Shown: piece by piece, positions 1-9,246 of the stretch | How the letters are laid out: every line of letters begins with the position of its first letter | How positions within the stretch are numbered: position 1 is the stretch's first letter | NCBI RefSeq assembly: GCF_047470865.1 | Contig: NZ_JAZDRH010000005.1 | Span: 74,708-138,707, forward strand | Length of the DNA: 64,000 bases | Source: JAZDRH01 sp047470865 | Lineage (GTDB): Bacteria; Pseudomonadota; Gammaproteobacteria; Pseudomonadales; Pseudomonadaceae | Direction: 5' to 3' | Translations under genes and position numbers: made by a program | Notes under the pieces: model-generated | The model's input: the letters and a program-made list of their open reading frames with translations, nothing else | Told to the model about the DNA's origin: nothing | Database searches by the model: none

Positions 1-256
1 ACACGTAATTTTATCTGCGAAACACGAAGAAGTATCCATTCCCCCCTTAGCCAAATGGACTGCTTTTTATGACCCTCTCAGTCATATTATTAGCCAAATT
101 AAAACACCTTCATATCGCCCTTATATGTTACGCCTACTAGAAACTAACTGTTTAATTGATAGCTTTAATTACACAGAAGGAACTGAAATTTCTGTAAAAG
201 CCTCTAGTTTAGAGTATTGTCACACCTATACATGGAAAGATGCTAACTACCGATAA
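1..256 (+). CDS. 3' end of an unidentified protein gene (partial)
   Basis: The frame beginning at base 2 is open from the window edge to a TAA at 254-256, giving about 84 C-terminal residues with no start codon inside the window. The visible part holds a PPLAKW stretch, then RPYMLRLLETN, and ends WKDANYR. It contains aromatic and charged residues typical of a folded domain and no membrane segment. It converges on the AraC-type gene with only 3 bases between the two stop codons. I do not recognise the family. The frame is judged coding because it stays open with amino-acid-like composition; the rest of the gene lies left of the window. Confidence 0.6.
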   Translation, partial: HVILSAKHEEVSIPPLAKWTAFYDPLSHIISQIKTPSYRPYMLRLLETNCLIDSFNYTEGTEISVKASSLEYCHTYTWKDANYR

Positions 257-259
257 TAG

Positions 260-1186
260 CTAACTTATTGCACAGTCCAGTTTACGATAAGCACTTGGGG
301 TAAGGTTATAGACACGTTTAAATGCTTGGCTAAAGGCATTTTCCGAATCATAGCCAACCCGTTCAGCCACATGATAAATAGACCCTTTTTCCTGCCTGAG
401 CAGCCATGCCGCTAAACGCATTCGATGTTGAGTAAGGTAGTTTAGTGGTGGGTACCCCAAAACTTCTTTAAAACGGCCAGCAAAAGCCGAACGAGACATA
501 CAAGCAATATTGGCTAGTTCAGGTACAGTCCAAGGTTTATCAGGATAAGCATGCAACTGGGCTATGACCTTAGATAGCTGTGGGTCGCGTAGTGCGTATA
601 ACCAACCTAAATCTTCAATCTTTGTTTGACTTAAATAATTTCGGATACATTGAACAAATAAAATATCTCCAAGGCGGTTAATAATAACCTGATCACCTGA
701 AAGGTGTTGACCTAGCTCAGTGCTTAAAAACTCTAGCCCTAAACGTAACCATTGAGGCGGTGTGTTTTGTTTTGACTCTAATATAAAAAATGCTGGTAAA
801 GCAGCCATTAAAGGTGCTGCTAATTCTAAATCATAACGATACTTAGCACTGAGCAATAATGCTTGGACAGGCCCCTCACCTAAGTTTATTGGCTCTCGAC
901 TATGCCCTTTAAATGCTTTATTTAAAACCAGCTTACAACCTGTTGAGGGCGCCTGTTTAACTTGCAATAAATGAGGCTTTCCTTGTGGCACAAAAACTAC
1001 GTCCCACTGCTTCAGGTTAATTTTTTTATTTTCAGAAACTAAGGTTAGTTCGCCCTGCAAAATCAAATGAAAAAAACCACAATTATCTTTGTCTAGCGCC
1101 ACAGAGCTTTCACTACGACAGTTTAAATGTAGAAATTGAATTCCTGCCAGATGAATATCATCAATAATTCGACTTAGCGCATCCAT
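260..1186 (-). CDS. AraC family transcriptional regulator with N-terminal cupin
   Basis: A 308-residue DNA-binding regulator. Residues ~5-190 look like the AraC-type cupin sensor domain (Cupin_6-like, with a DVVFVPQGKPH segment), and residues ~205-303 carry the double helix-turn-helix, including VPELANIACMSRSAFAGRF and the family signature region VGYDSENAFSQAFKR. Proteins of this kind usually sense a small ligand and activate or repress a neighbouring gene. It is last in a same-strand series after a SirB2-like gene, 29 bases downstream of it. No dehydrogenase or other typical cupin_6-AraC target lies next to it, so the effector and target are unknown. Confidence 0.9.
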   Translation of the reverse strand: MDALSRIIDDIHLAGIQFLHLNCRSESSVALDKDNCGFFHLILQGELTLVSENKKINLKQWDVVFVPQGKPHLLQVKQAPSTGCKLVLNKAFKGHSREPINLGEGPVQALLLSAKYRYDLELAAPLMAALPAFFILESKQNTPPQWLRLGLEFLSTELGQHLSGDQVIINRLGDILFVQCIRNYLSQTKIEDLGWLYALRDPQLSKVIAQLHAYPDKPWTVPELANIACMSRSAFAGRFKEVLGYPPLNYLTQHRMRLAAWLLRQEKGSIYHVAERVGYDSENAFSQAFKRVYNLTPSAYRKLDCAIS

Positions 1187-1215
1187 ACACTACCACCCTC
1201 TTATGGCGCGCTTTT

Positions 1216-1608
1216 TTATAATAAACCTGCAAAAGGTAAATGGAGGCGCGCACTTTTATAAATTAAGTAGAAGCACAGTAATGCTAATAGCGCAGCCATT
1301 ATTTTTATTTTTTGTTGCTGGGATTTAAAAGCTAGTATTCCTAAACCAACATAAACAACAAGTAAGATTAACTTACTTGCTACCCAAGCTGTAGTAAAAG
1401 GGTTTAACTGCAAAATATACAATAAACAAAACGCAGCTAATAGCAGTCCTGTGTCTAGAATATAGCTTAGACGATTAAAAGGATTTAGCCTTTTTTTTGG
1501 CCATTTTTTCAACCAAAGTAGTAAAAAGCGGAAAATAAATAGGCTAACACTCAAGAGCGCTAAACCAATATGAAACTGTTTAATCAGTAGATAATAGTGA
1601 TCCAACAT
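1216..1608 (-). CDS. SirB2 family integral membrane protein
   Basis: A protein of about 130 residues with four predicted membrane segments, matching the SirB2 family (early segment LIKQFHIGLALLSVSLFIFR, then a basic loop LKKWPKKRLNP, then three more hydrophobic helices). The molecular function of this family is not established; the name comes from Salmonella invasion regulation. I chose the ATG at 1608 (MLDHYYLL) over the upstream TTG at 1623 because family members start close to the first helix. A strong 12-bp stem-loop (1623-1650) sits just upstream of this start. Confidence 0.78.
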   Translation of the reverse strand: MLDHYYLLIKQFHIGLALLSVSLFIFRFLLLWLKKWPKKRLNPFNRLSYILDTGLLLAAFCLLYILQLNPFTTAWVASKLILLVVYVGLGILAFKSQQQKIKIMAALLALLCFYLIYKSARLHLPFAGLL

Positions 1609-1622
1609 AGAGATACCACACA

Positions 1623-1650
1623 AGCCATCTTAAGTGTGCTTAAGATGGCT
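1623..1650. repeat. Perfect 12-bp inverted repeat between dctP and the sirB2-like gene
   Basis: AGCCATCTTAAG, a TGTG loop, then CTTAAGATGGCT. There is no T-run on either side, so it is not a typical intrinsic terminator. On the minus-strand transcript it would fold after the dctP stop and end about 15 nt before the sirB2-like start codon. It could stabilise the dctP 3' end or limit translation of the next gene. Confidence 0.7.
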
Positions 1651-1659
1651 GTTAGCGTG

Positions 1660-2643
1660 TTACTGATTAACAACACGTGCATTACGCATGAGCTGTTCGC
1701 CAATGTCGGCACGGTACTTACCCCATAGTGGAATCATGCGCGCACGCCACTCGTCGTGCTCGGCAGGGCTAAAGGAACGCACATGCACACCATTGACGGT
1801 TTTCAGCTGTTGTTTATAGCGCTCATTAATCTGATTGGAGCGTTCATTTACGGCTGTAGTGACCTCTTCCATAATGCCTTCTAGCTCAATTTTTGTCGCC
1901 AATGGCAAGGTTAACCAGAAGTCACGATTTACAATAACCATATAAGAGAGTAACCCATGATTACTTTCAACAATATAAGGTTGCTGCTGATATAAATTGC
2001 TGCTGTATAGGTTAGACCATGGATTCTCAGCCCCTGAAATCTCTTTTTTCCTTGCCGCTTCATACATACGACTAAACGGAATACGTACAGGTATTGCTTC
2101 GATGGCTTTAAACTGGTCCTCTAAAATAGCAGAGGGTTGAATTCGAAACTTTAATCCTTTGGCATCTTTAGGGCTATGCAGTGCTTTTGTGGCAGATAAT
2201 TGCTTCATGCCGTTATTCCAAAAGCCTAGCCCATAAATACCATATCCAGACATGGCACTTAATAGCTCACGCCCCGCATCGCGGCGTTGAAACCGAGAAA
2301 CCGCCTCTAGATCATCAAAAAAGAAAGGCAAGTCAAATATCTGTAGTTTTTTTGTGTATTGATCAAATTTTGACAATGACGGAGCAAGCATTTGCACCTT
2401 ATTTTCGCGTAACGCTTGAATTTCATCATCATCACCAAACAATGTTGAGTTTGGATAGACCTCAACTACTACTTTACCTGCTAGTCGCTCTTTGACCAGT
2501 TTCTGAAATAGCAAAGCCCCCTGACCTTTTGGTGTGTCAGGGGCAACCACATGTGAAAATTTAATCACAATAGGTTCTTGTGCTTGAATTGTTGTTGAAA
2601 AAACGGCGCTGCTAATAAGTAAAGCAATATGCAAATATTTCAT
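1660..2643 (-). CDS. TRAP transporter substrate-binding protein (DctP family)
   Basis: A 327-residue periplasmic solute receptor of the TRAP-T DctP family, which binds an organic acid (often a C4-dicarboxylate) and hands it to a DctQM membrane pair. A signal peptide (MKYLHIALLISSAVFSTTIQAQ) is followed by the family pattern: KFSHVVAPDTPKGQGA near the N-terminus, FGDDDEIQALRENKVQM, and KFRIQPSAILEDQFKAI in the middle, which includes the usual ligand-contacting arginine. I chose the ATG at 2643 because the signal peptide begins there; the open frame extends to 2697. No DctQ or DctM gene is adjacent: zapE lies upstream and a SirB2-like gene downstream. It is therefore an orphan receptor at this locus. 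Confidence 0.9.
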   Translation of the reverse strand: MKYLHIALLISSAVFSTTIQAQEPIVIKFSHVVAPDTPKGQGALLFQKLVKERLAGKVVVEVYPNSTLFGDDDEIQALRENKVQMLAPSLSKFDQYTKKLQIFDLPFFFDDLEAVSRFQRRDAGRELLSAMSGYGIYGLGFWNNGMKQLSATKALHSPKDAKGLKFRIQPSAILEDQFKAIEAIPVRIPFSRMYEAARKKEISGAENPWSNLYSSNLYQQQPYIVESNHGLLSYMVIVNRDFWLTLPLATKIELEGIMEEVTTAVNERSNQINERYKQQLKTVNGVHVRSFSPAEHDEWRARMIPLWGKYRADIGEQLMRNARVVNQ

Positions 2644-2699
2644 ATGTGCAATCCATTCACGGAAAAAGCAAATAGTTACAGCATCCGTCAAAAGCAAAA

Positions 2700-3788
2700 T
2701 TACGGCTTATGCGGACGCTCCAAAAAGTCCTGTGATTGCATTTCTAATAAGCGGCTTTGTGTACGTTCAAATTCAAATCTTAAACGCTCACCAACATATA
2801 AATCGGTTAAAGCAACTTCTGCAGAAATAATCAGTTTTACATTTCTATCGTAAAACTCATCTACCAAGTTAATAAAACGTCGTGCAACATCTTCATGGTA
2901 GGTGTCCATTTGTTCTACGTTTGACAGGATAACAGCACTATATACTTTCGCTAATTCAATATAGTCATTTTGACTGCGTGGTCCATCACAAACTGCTCTA
3001 AAATCGAACCATGCAACATCATTAGCTACTTTTCGTGCGACGATTTCTCGATTTTCAACAATCAGGATTTCATTTTCAGTTACTTTCACATTGCCCATTA
3101 ACAAACTACGGAAACTTTTTTCTAACTCTTGTTCCACACTGTCTGTTAATGGATAGTGATACAGCTCGGCTTGCTCTAACGCTCTTAGACGATAATCCAC
3201 GCCACTGTCTACATTGACTACTTCTGTATGTTCCTTAATCAGTGCAATAGCAGGTAAAAAACGTACCCGTTGTAATCCATCTTTATAAAGGTTATCTGGA
3301 ATAATGTTGGAAGTTGCGACTAAAGTTACGCCATTTTTAAAGAGCTCTTGGAACAGCCCAGCCAAAATCATGGCGTCAGTAATGTCTGATACGAAAAACT
3401 CATCAAAACAAATAACCCGCGCTTCTAAACTAAATTTTTTCGCCACTAAAACTAGCGGGTTTTTCTCACCATCCAGCTGGCGTAATTCTTCGTGTACACG
3501 TTTCATAAAACGGTGAAAGTGCGTACGCATCTTCTGTTCAAATGGTAGCGCATCAAAAAACGTATCCACCAAATAGGTTTTTCCACGCCCTACGCCACCC
3601 CAAAAATAAACGCCTTTCACTAGCTTTTTCGATTTTAATAAACGACCAATAAAACGTTTACCTTGCTGATCAGCAGCGACTAAATCGTCATATAGTCGCT
3701 GCAAATGGCGGACTGCATTCTCCTGTGCTTCATCGTGGAAAAAGTCAGGGCGTTTTAAGTCATTTTGATAGCGTTCTAATGGAGTCAT
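2700..3788 (-). CDS. zapE: Cell division ATPase ZapE (AFG1-like)
   Basis: A 362-residue AFG1/ZapE-type P-loop ATPase. In E. coli ZapE associates with FtsZ rings and reduces their stability under stress. Visible motifs are Walker A GGVGRGKTYLVD (around residue 65), the family signature HFHRFMKRVHEEL, Walker B VICFDEFFVSDITDAM and a sensor-like ATSNIIPDNLYKDGLQR. Length is normal for the family. It follows lptG on the same strand after a 94-bp gap and precedes dctP. No terminator was seen on either side. Confidence 0.92.
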   Translation of the reverse strand: MTPLERYQNDLKRPDFFHDEAQENAVRHLQRLYDDLVAADQQGKRFIGRLLKSKKLVKGVYFWGGVGRGKTYLVDTFFDALPFEQKMRTHFHRFMKRVHEELRQLDGEKNPLVLVAKKFSLEARVICFDEFFVSDITDAMILAGLFQELFKNGVTLVATSNIIPDNLYKDGLQRVRFLPAIALIKEHTEVVNVDSGVDYRLRALEQAELYHYPLTDSVEQELEKSFRSLLMGNVKVTENEILIVENREIVARKVANDVAWFDFRAVCDGPRSQNDYIELAKVYSAVILSNVEQMDTYHEDVARRFINLVDEFYDRNVKLIISAEVALTDLYVGERLRFEFERTQSRLLEMQSQDFLERPHKP

Positions 3789-3882
3789 TTACTTTTTATT
3801 CGATAGTGAAAACAAGGGCTGACACTTTAACCAGACAAGATACCTTTGGCAATCAGTGTCATTATCTAACAGTGAGCGGATA

Positions 3883-4947
3883 CTAACCCGCTCGACGTAA
3901 CAACCAAAAACCAATAGCACTACAAACTAGCGCTGGTAATAAAACGGCCACCAAAGGAGCAAAACCAAAAACAACGCTGGCGGGGCCTAACAGATCTTGT
4001 GCAATTTGGAAGATAAAGCCGACTAATACGCCAGTAAATAGTCGCTGACCTAAAGTCACTGAACGTAAGGGGCCAAAAATAAAGGAAATTGCCATTAACA
4101 CTAACGCAGCTGTTATTAACGGTTGTAACACTTTCCCCCAAAAGGCTAGCCAATAATTTTCAGACTTTAACTCTTGTTCTTCTAAGTAATGAGCGTAACG
4201 CCACAACCCAGAAATAGAGAGTGCATCTGGCTTCATAATGACAGTATTGAGTAAAGCAGGATCAAAGTCTGCTTCCCACTCTAAAGAAGCAACATGTTCA
4301 GTTTCAGAATAACGTGGGTAAAGCCGTGTAATAGCCACGTCATTGAGTTGCCACTTCCCACCTTGATAAATAGCATTTTTAGCAAAACTGGCTTCAACCA
4401 ATTGGCGCTCTTGGTTGAGCTTATAGCGAGTTACACCAAACATTTTGCCGCTAGGATGAATCGCATTTGCATGAAAATATTCCGTTCCTTGACGATGCCA
4501 CAGTCCACGCTTAGAGCTAATGGCTTCGCTGCCACTTTGTGCCACTGCACGGTTAGATTCTGCAATATTTTCTGCCCATGGCGCCAAATACTCACCAATG
4601 GCTAAACCTAGTACCATTATCAGTAACATAGGTTTCATCACAGCCCAGACAATGCGTTTAATAGAAACGCCCGCTGCGCGCATAACAGTCAGTTCACTAT
4701 TACTAGCTAAAGTACCTAAACCGATAAGAGAGCCAATGAGCACGCCCATAGGTAATAAGTCATATAAGCGCTTTGGTATTGTATATAAGAGGTAATTTAA
4801 GGCCTGAGTAAAACCATAGCCTCCCTTGCCAAGACCACGTAACTCATCCACTAAAGCAAATAAACAGGCTAAGCTAAGTAAGACAACTAAGACACTGAGA
4901 ATGGCAAACAATACACTTTTGCCCACATACCAATCCAACCTACGCAT
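3883..4947 (-). CDS. lptG: LPS export permease LptG
   Basis: A 354-residue YjgP/YjgQ-family permease. With LptF and the ATPase LptB it forms the inner-membrane LptB2FG complex, which extracts lipopolysaccharide and drives it across the envelope. It has N-terminal helices (RRLDWYVGKSVLFAILSV), a coupling-helix-like segment ELTVMRAAGVSIKRI, a large periplasmic beta-jellyroll region (~130-260) and three C-terminal helices. Its start overlaps the end of lptF by 8 bases (ATGCGTAG), so the two are translationally coupled. Confidence 0.95.
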   Translation of the reverse strand: MRRLDWYVGKSVLFAILSVLVVLLSLACLFALVDELRGLGKGGYGFTQALNYLLYTIPKRLYDLLPMGVLIGSLIGLGTLASNSELTVMRAAGVSIKRIVWAVMKPMLLIMVLGLAIGEYLAPWAENIAESNRAVAQSGSEAISSKRGLWHRQGTEYFHANAIHPSGKMFGVTRYKLNQERQLVEASFAKNAIYQGGKWQLNDVAITRLYPRYSETEHVASLEWEADFDPALLNTVIMKPDALSISGLWRYAHYLEEQELKSENYWLAFWGKVLQPLITAALVLMAISFIFGPLRSVTLGQRLFTGVLVGFIFQIAQDLLGPASVVFGFAPLVAVLLPALVCSAIGFWLLRRAG

Positions 4948-6064
4948 GCTGTTGCCCCTTACTTGGACGACGCCATTGAGCGAGTTTAAGTACTAAATTG
5001 TCCCAATAAAGCAGCAACACTGCTAACAGCAAAAACACACTGTGTACAGGCCAAAAAGCCAAAGATAGCGCAAGCTTGCCTTTATCTAAGGCGCCACGTG
5101 AAGCTATTAATAACCCTAAATACGTCATATACAGAAAAATAGCAGGCAAGAGCTTTAAAAAGCGCCCTTGTCTTGGGTTTACTTTGGCTAAAGGCACTGC
5201 CAGCATGGTCACAATAAAAACCAAAAGTATTAATGAAAGACGCCAATAAAGTTCGATCTTCATTTTTGGGTCATCACTTTTAATCAGCTCTTGAGTAGCA
5301 ATAGCTTCTACTTCATCATTTTCAAACTCACCAGTAGGACTAGGCAGTAAAACACCATAGGTTTCGTATTTAATAATCCGATAGTCTGCCTCACCTGGTT
5401 TACCATCGTAACGGTAACCATCGTTTAAAATAAGATAACGTTGACCGTCCTCACGAATTTCCTGATGTCCATATTTAGCCACCAGCAATGAGATGCCAGC
5501 ATCTTTCTTACCGCCTATTGCGTTACGTCGCTCAGAGATAAATATATTCTGTAGTTGATTACGATCTTCTGACAGGCTTTCCGCATAGGTTACCCTAGAG
5601 CCATCGCCAATAGATTGAAAGCGCCCGGGGCTTAAAGTATCAAACTCAGTCATTTTATCCTGCTGAAATAGTAGCTGTTCAACACGCGTACCTCCTAACG
5701 GGCTTAGGTACAACGCCAAAAAAGCTACAATAGCGGCTAAAAAAACAGCCGGTGCTAACGTATAGCAAAACAGTTTTTGCTGACTCATGCCTGTGGCAGT
5801 CAGCACTGTCATTTCACTTTCTAGATATAATCGCCCATAAGACAGCAAAATACCTAAGAACAACCCTAAGGGTAAAATAAGTTGTAGAAATCCAGGGATA
5901 CGATACCCCATAATCATCAAGACAATGCTAGGATCCATAGCGCCACTAGCCGCTTGCGCTAGAAAGCGAATGAACCTACCACTCATAATAATCACTAGAA
6001 GTACACCGCTAACAACTGTTAGTGTGGTTACTACTTCGCGAAACAAATAACGAAAGACAATCAA
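4940..6064 (-). CDS. lptF: LPS export permease LptF
   Basis: A 374-residue partner of LptG in LptB2FG. The N-terminus MIVFRYLFREVVTTLTVVSGVLLVII is the standard first helix, and SEMTVLTATGMSQQKL is the cytoplasmic coupling segment that contacts LptB. The periplasmic domain (~130-265) is followed by helices around KIELYWRLSLILLVFIVTML. It is divergent from pepA across a 130-bp region that must hold both promoters, the usual arrangement in Pseudomonas and E. coli. Confidence 0.95.
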   Translation of the reverse strand: MIVFRYLFREVVTTLTVVSGVLLVIIMSGRFIRFLAQAASGAMDPSIVLMIMGYRIPGFLQLILPLGLFLGILLSYGRLYLESEMTVLTATGMSQQKLFCYTLAPAVFLAAIVAFLALYLSPLGGTRVEQLLFQQDKMTEFDTLSPGRFQSIGDGSRVTYAESLSEDRNQLQNIFISERRNAIGGKKDAGISLLVAKYGHQEIREDGQRYLILNDGYRYDGKPGEADYRIIKYETYGVLLPSPTGEFENDEVEAIATQELIKSDDPKMKIELYWRLSLILLVFIVTMLAVPLAKVNPRQGRFLKLLPAIFLYMTYLGLLIASRGALDKGKLALSLAFWPVHSVFLLLAVLLLYWDNLVLKLAQWRRPSKGQQHA

Positions 6065-6194
6065 AGGAGCACTCCAGGGTTGTCAAGACTGCCTCAAGCA
6101 GCTCAAACTAGTAGCAATTTTATAAGCTGAGCAATCAGCTAACAGCCATGATCGATATTATCCAGCAAAAATCGATCCTTAGGGGATGATTACA

Positions 6195-7679
6195 ATGGAA
6201 TTTTTAGTAAATACTCAAAATTTAACTACTTTATCTACTGGTACATTAGTTTTGGCCCTCTCTCAAGACAAGCCATTGAGTGCCAATGTACAAAGTGTTG
6301 ATCAAGCCAGCAATGGCGCACTAAGCAAAATATTAGCGCGCGGTGACTTTACTGGCAAAGCAGGTCAAACTCTGTTATTACAAGATATTGCAGGTATTCA
6401 AGCTGAACGCCTCCTACTGGTAGGTCTAGGAAAAGACGATGAACTGTCAGACCATGCAGCACGCAAAACAATCAAAGCAATAACGGCGGTATTAAAAGGT
6501 CTTGCTGCAAAGGATGCAACCCTTGCTTTAGATGCTTTAGCAATTAAACAACGAAATGCTTACAGCATCACTCGTTTAGTGGCTGATACATTACATCATT
6601 ATCTCTACAGGTTTGATCAGTTTAAAAGCGAAAAAACACCTGTTCCTACTTTATTAAAAGTGCAGTTTCACGCCAACACTGCTACTCAAAAGGATATTGA
6701 TCGAGCGCTTAAACAAGCCACCGCTATTAGTAAAGGGGTAGATTTAACTCGTACTTTGGGCGATATGCCAGCCAATATTTGCCACCCTAGTTACCTAGCT
6801 GAACAGGCAGAGCAATTAGCTAAAGAATATTCCGCACTATCCGTTGAAGTTCTCGATGAAAAGGAACTGAAAAAACTAGGTGCTAATGCACTACTAGCCG
6901 TTGCCCAAGGTAGCGATCAACCACCACGCCTAATCATTATGAAGTATCAGGGTGCAGCTGCCTCAGAACAGCCTTATGTTCTATTGGGTAAAGGCATTAC
7001 CTTTGATACAGGTGGCATTTGCTTAAAACCTGGACCTGGCATGGACGAAATGAAATATGACATGTGTGGTGCTGCCACTGTCATTGGTAGTATGAAAGCC
7101 GCACTAGAACTGCAATTACCTATTAACTTAATTGGTGTAATGACCTGCGCCGAAAACATGCCAAGTAGTAACGCTACACGCCCAGGTGATATTGTTACGA
7201 CCATGAGTGGGCAAACAGTTGAAATTCTGAATACTGACGCTGAGGGCCGCTTGGTACTCTGTGATGCACTCACCTATATTGAGCGCTTTAAACCTAAAGC
7301 AGTGGTAGATATCGCAACCCTAACAGGTGCTTGTATGGTAGCACTTGGCACACAAACCAGCGGTTTAATGGGCAACGATCAAAACTTAATTGAACAGCTA
7401 TTAAAAGCCGGTAACAACGCAGATGACCGTGCGTGGCAACTACCTTTATTTGATGTCTACCAAGAACAGTTGGATAGCCCTTTTGCCGATATGGGCAATA
7501 TTGGCGGTCGCTTTGGTGGCACCATTACGGCGGGCTGTTTCTTATCACGCTTTGCCAAAGCGTATCCTTGGGCTCATCTTGATGTGGCTGGTACGGCATG
7601 GACCAGCGGCGAGAAAAAAGGCGCTACAGGCCGCCCGGTTCCACTATTAATGCAATATTTATTGGATCAAACCTTGTGA
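6195..7679 (+). CDS. pepA: Leucyl aminopeptidase PepA (M17)
   Basis: A 494-residue cytosolic M17 dinuclear-zinc aminopeptidase that removes N-terminal residues from peptides; in some bacteria it also acts as a DNA-binding protein. The N-terminal macro-like domain is followed by the catalytic domain with GKGITFDTGGICLKPG (metal-binding Lys and Asp) and the family signature NTDAEGRLVL. I chose the ATG at 6195 because AGGGG at 6181-6185 lies 9 bases before it; the in-frame ATG at 6186 would leave no spacing. The stop overlaps the GTG start of holC (GTGA), so they are coupled. Confidence 0.96.
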   Translation: MEFLVNTQNLTTLSTGTLVLALSQDKPLSANVQSVDQASNGALSKILARGDFTGKAGQTLLLQDIAGIQAERLLLVGLGKDDELSDHAARKTIKAITAVLKGLAAKDATLALDALAIKQRNAYSITRLVADTLHHYLYRFDQFKSEKTPVPTLLKVQFHANTATQKDIDRALKQATAISKGVDLTRTLGDMPANICHPSYLAEQAEQLAKEYSALSVEVLDEKELKKLGANALLAVAQGSDQPPRLIIMKYQGAAASEQPYVLLGKGITFDTGGICLKPGPGMDEMKYDMCGAATVIGSMKAALELQLPINLIGVMTCAENMPSSNATRPGDIVTTMSGQTVEILNTDAEGRLVLCDALTYIERFKPKAVVDIATLTGACMVALGTQTSGLMGNDQNLIEQLLKAGNNADDRAWQLPLFDVYQEQLDSPFADMGNIGGRFGGTITAGCFLSRFAKAYPWAHLDVAGTAWTSGEKKGATGRPVPLLMQYLLDQTL

Positions 7680-8092
7680 GAGTAGAGTTTTACGTACTCC
7701 CAAGCCAAGCCATGGCAGACCGTTTACATACGGCTTGCCGCTTGGCACTTAAAGGCTGGCGTAGTGGTATGCCAGTCTTTATTCGCGCTCAAGATACTGC
7801 ACAATGCAGCGATCTGGATCAGCGTCTGTGGACATTTCGTCAGGACACTTTCGTACCGCATTGTTTGGCGCAAGACTCGCTATCCTCTCCAGTCATTATT
7901 GGTATTGAACAACAACCTTTAGCTAAAAATGGCTTATTGATTAATCTGCATCCTTCACCTTGCGAAGAACATCAACATTTCTCAAGAATCATAGAAATTG
8001 TCAATCAAGAACCCTCATTATTAGAGCAGTGCCGCGACCATTTTCGCTATTATAGAAACCTAGGGTTAAACCCCATGCGCGTCGAACTATAA
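7676..8092 (+). CDS. holC: DNA polymerase III chi subunit
   Basis: A 138-residue chi subunit of the DNA polymerase III clamp loader, which links the replisome to single-strand-binding protein. The N-terminus RVEFYVLPSQAMADRLHTAC and the segment WTFRQDTFVPHCLAQD (family LWTF..FIPH) are typical. I start it at GTG 7676, overlapping the pepA stop as GTGA, because the family begins only a few residues before VxFYVL; the open frame extends further upstream (to 7598) only as an in-frame shadow of pepA. The pepA-holC order is conserved in gammaproteobacteria. Confidence 0.9.
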   Translation: MRVEFYVLPSQAMADRLHTACRLALKGWRSGMPVFIRAQDTAQCSDLDQRLWTFRQDTFVPHCLAQDSLSSPVIIGIEQQPLAKNGLLINLHPSPCEEHQHFSRIIEIVNQEPSLLEQCRDHFRYYRNLGLNPMRVEL

Positions 8093-8187
8093 GCTTTTAC
8101 TGTTAACAGGCGTTTTGCAGATGGCTGATTGACTGAATTCCTGTTAAAATTGCGCACTTTCTCGCACTTCTTGCAAAGGCCCGATTC

Positions 8188-9246
8188 ATGAGCAACAAGC
8201 AACCTTCCCTTAGCTATAAGGACGCCGGTGTAGATATCGACGCAGGCGAAGCTTTAGTTGAACGCATTAAAGGCGTATCTAAACGTACTGCACGTCCAGA
8301 AGTAATGGGCGGCCTCGGTGGTTTTGGCGCATTATGCGAAATCCCTGAAGGTTATCGCCAACCTGTATTAGTTTCAGGCACTGACGGTGTTGGCACTAAG
8401 TTACGCTTAGCAATGGACTTAGAAAAGCACGATAGTATTGGCATTGACCTTGTTGCTATGTGTGTTAATGATCTTGTTGTTAGCGGTGCAGAACCTCTGT
8501 TTTTCCTAGACTACTACGCCACTGGCAAACTCAATGTTGACATTGCAGCACGTGTTGTAACCGGCATTGGTGAGGGCTGTGAACAAGCCGGTTGTTCCTT
8601 AGTGGGTGGCGAAACGGCCGAAATGCCAGGTATGTATCATGGTGAAGATTACGATCTAGCTGGCTTTTGCGTAGGCGTGGTAGAAAAAAGCGAAATTATT
8701 GATGGTAGTAAAGTACAGGCAGGAGACGTAATTCTTGCGCTACCTTCTTCTGGTCCTCACTCTAATGGCTACTCATTAATTCGCAAAATTATTGAAGTCA
8801 GCGGAGCTGATGTAAGCAGCCAAAAGATCAATGGTAAAGCATTATCTGATCTGCTCATGGCGCCAACGCGTATTTACGTAAAACCATTATTAAGCCTCAT
8901 TAAAGAAACGGGGGCTGTGCATGCAATGGCCCATATCACAGGTGGTGGCTTGATTGAAAATATCCCTCGCGTACTGCCGGCTAATACCCAAGCAGTGTTA
9001 GATATTGCTAGCTGGGAGCGCCCTGCTGTTTTTGACTGGTTACAAGAGCAAGGCAATGTTGATGAAGTAGAAATGCACCGCGTACTTAACTGTGGCGTAG
9101 GCATGATTATCTGCGTAGCCCAAGACAAAGCTGAGCTCGCACTTGAGCATCTACGTGCGCAAGGCGAAGCGCCTTGGATCATTGGTAAAATTGTTGCTAC
9201 TGACAGTGAGCAACCTGTTGTACTAAACAACCTAAAATCACACTAA
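8188..9246 (+). CDS. purM: Phosphoribosylformylglycinamidine cyclo-ligase (AIR synthetase)
   Basis: A 352-residue enzyme for step five of purine synthesis, ATP-dependent closure of FGAM to AIR. N-terminal LSYKDAGVDIDAGEALVE and the ATP-site segments VSGTDGVGTKLRLA, GIDLVAMCVNDL and GGETAEMPGMY are hallmark sequences; HITGGGLIENIPRVLP marks the C-terminal domain. Its stop overlaps the purN start (TAATG), an arrangement common in gammaproteobacteria. The 95 bp upstream hold the promoter; I could not assign a PurR operator. Confidence 0.97.
   Translation: MSNKQPSLSYKDAGVDIDAGEALVERIKGVSKRTARPEVMGGLGGFGALCEIPEGYRQPVLVSGTDGVGTKLRLAMDLEKHDSIGIDLVAMCVNDLVVSGAEPLFFLDYYATGKLNVDIAARVVTGIGEGCEQAGCSLVGGETAEMPGMYHGEDYDLAGFCVGVVEKSEIIDGSKVQAGDVILALPSSGPHSNGYSLIRKIIEVSGADVSSQKINGKALSDLLMAPTRIYVKPLLSLIKETGAVHAMAHITGGGLIENIPRVLPANTQAVLDIASWERPAVFDWLQEQGNVDEVEMHRVLNCGVGMIICVAQDKAELALEHLRAQGEAPWIIGKIVATDSEQPVVLNNLKSH

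Noticed and set aside
2181..2495. Plus-strand open frame of 104 codons
   Set aside because: It lies entirely antisense to the DctP gene, has low-complexity composition (runs of His and Leu) and no ribosome site; a shadow of the real gene.
7598..7675. Longer N-terminus for HolC starting at 7598
   Set aside because: The extra 26 residues only shadow the end of pepA and are absent from the family; GTG at 7676 overlapping the pepA stop is the better start.
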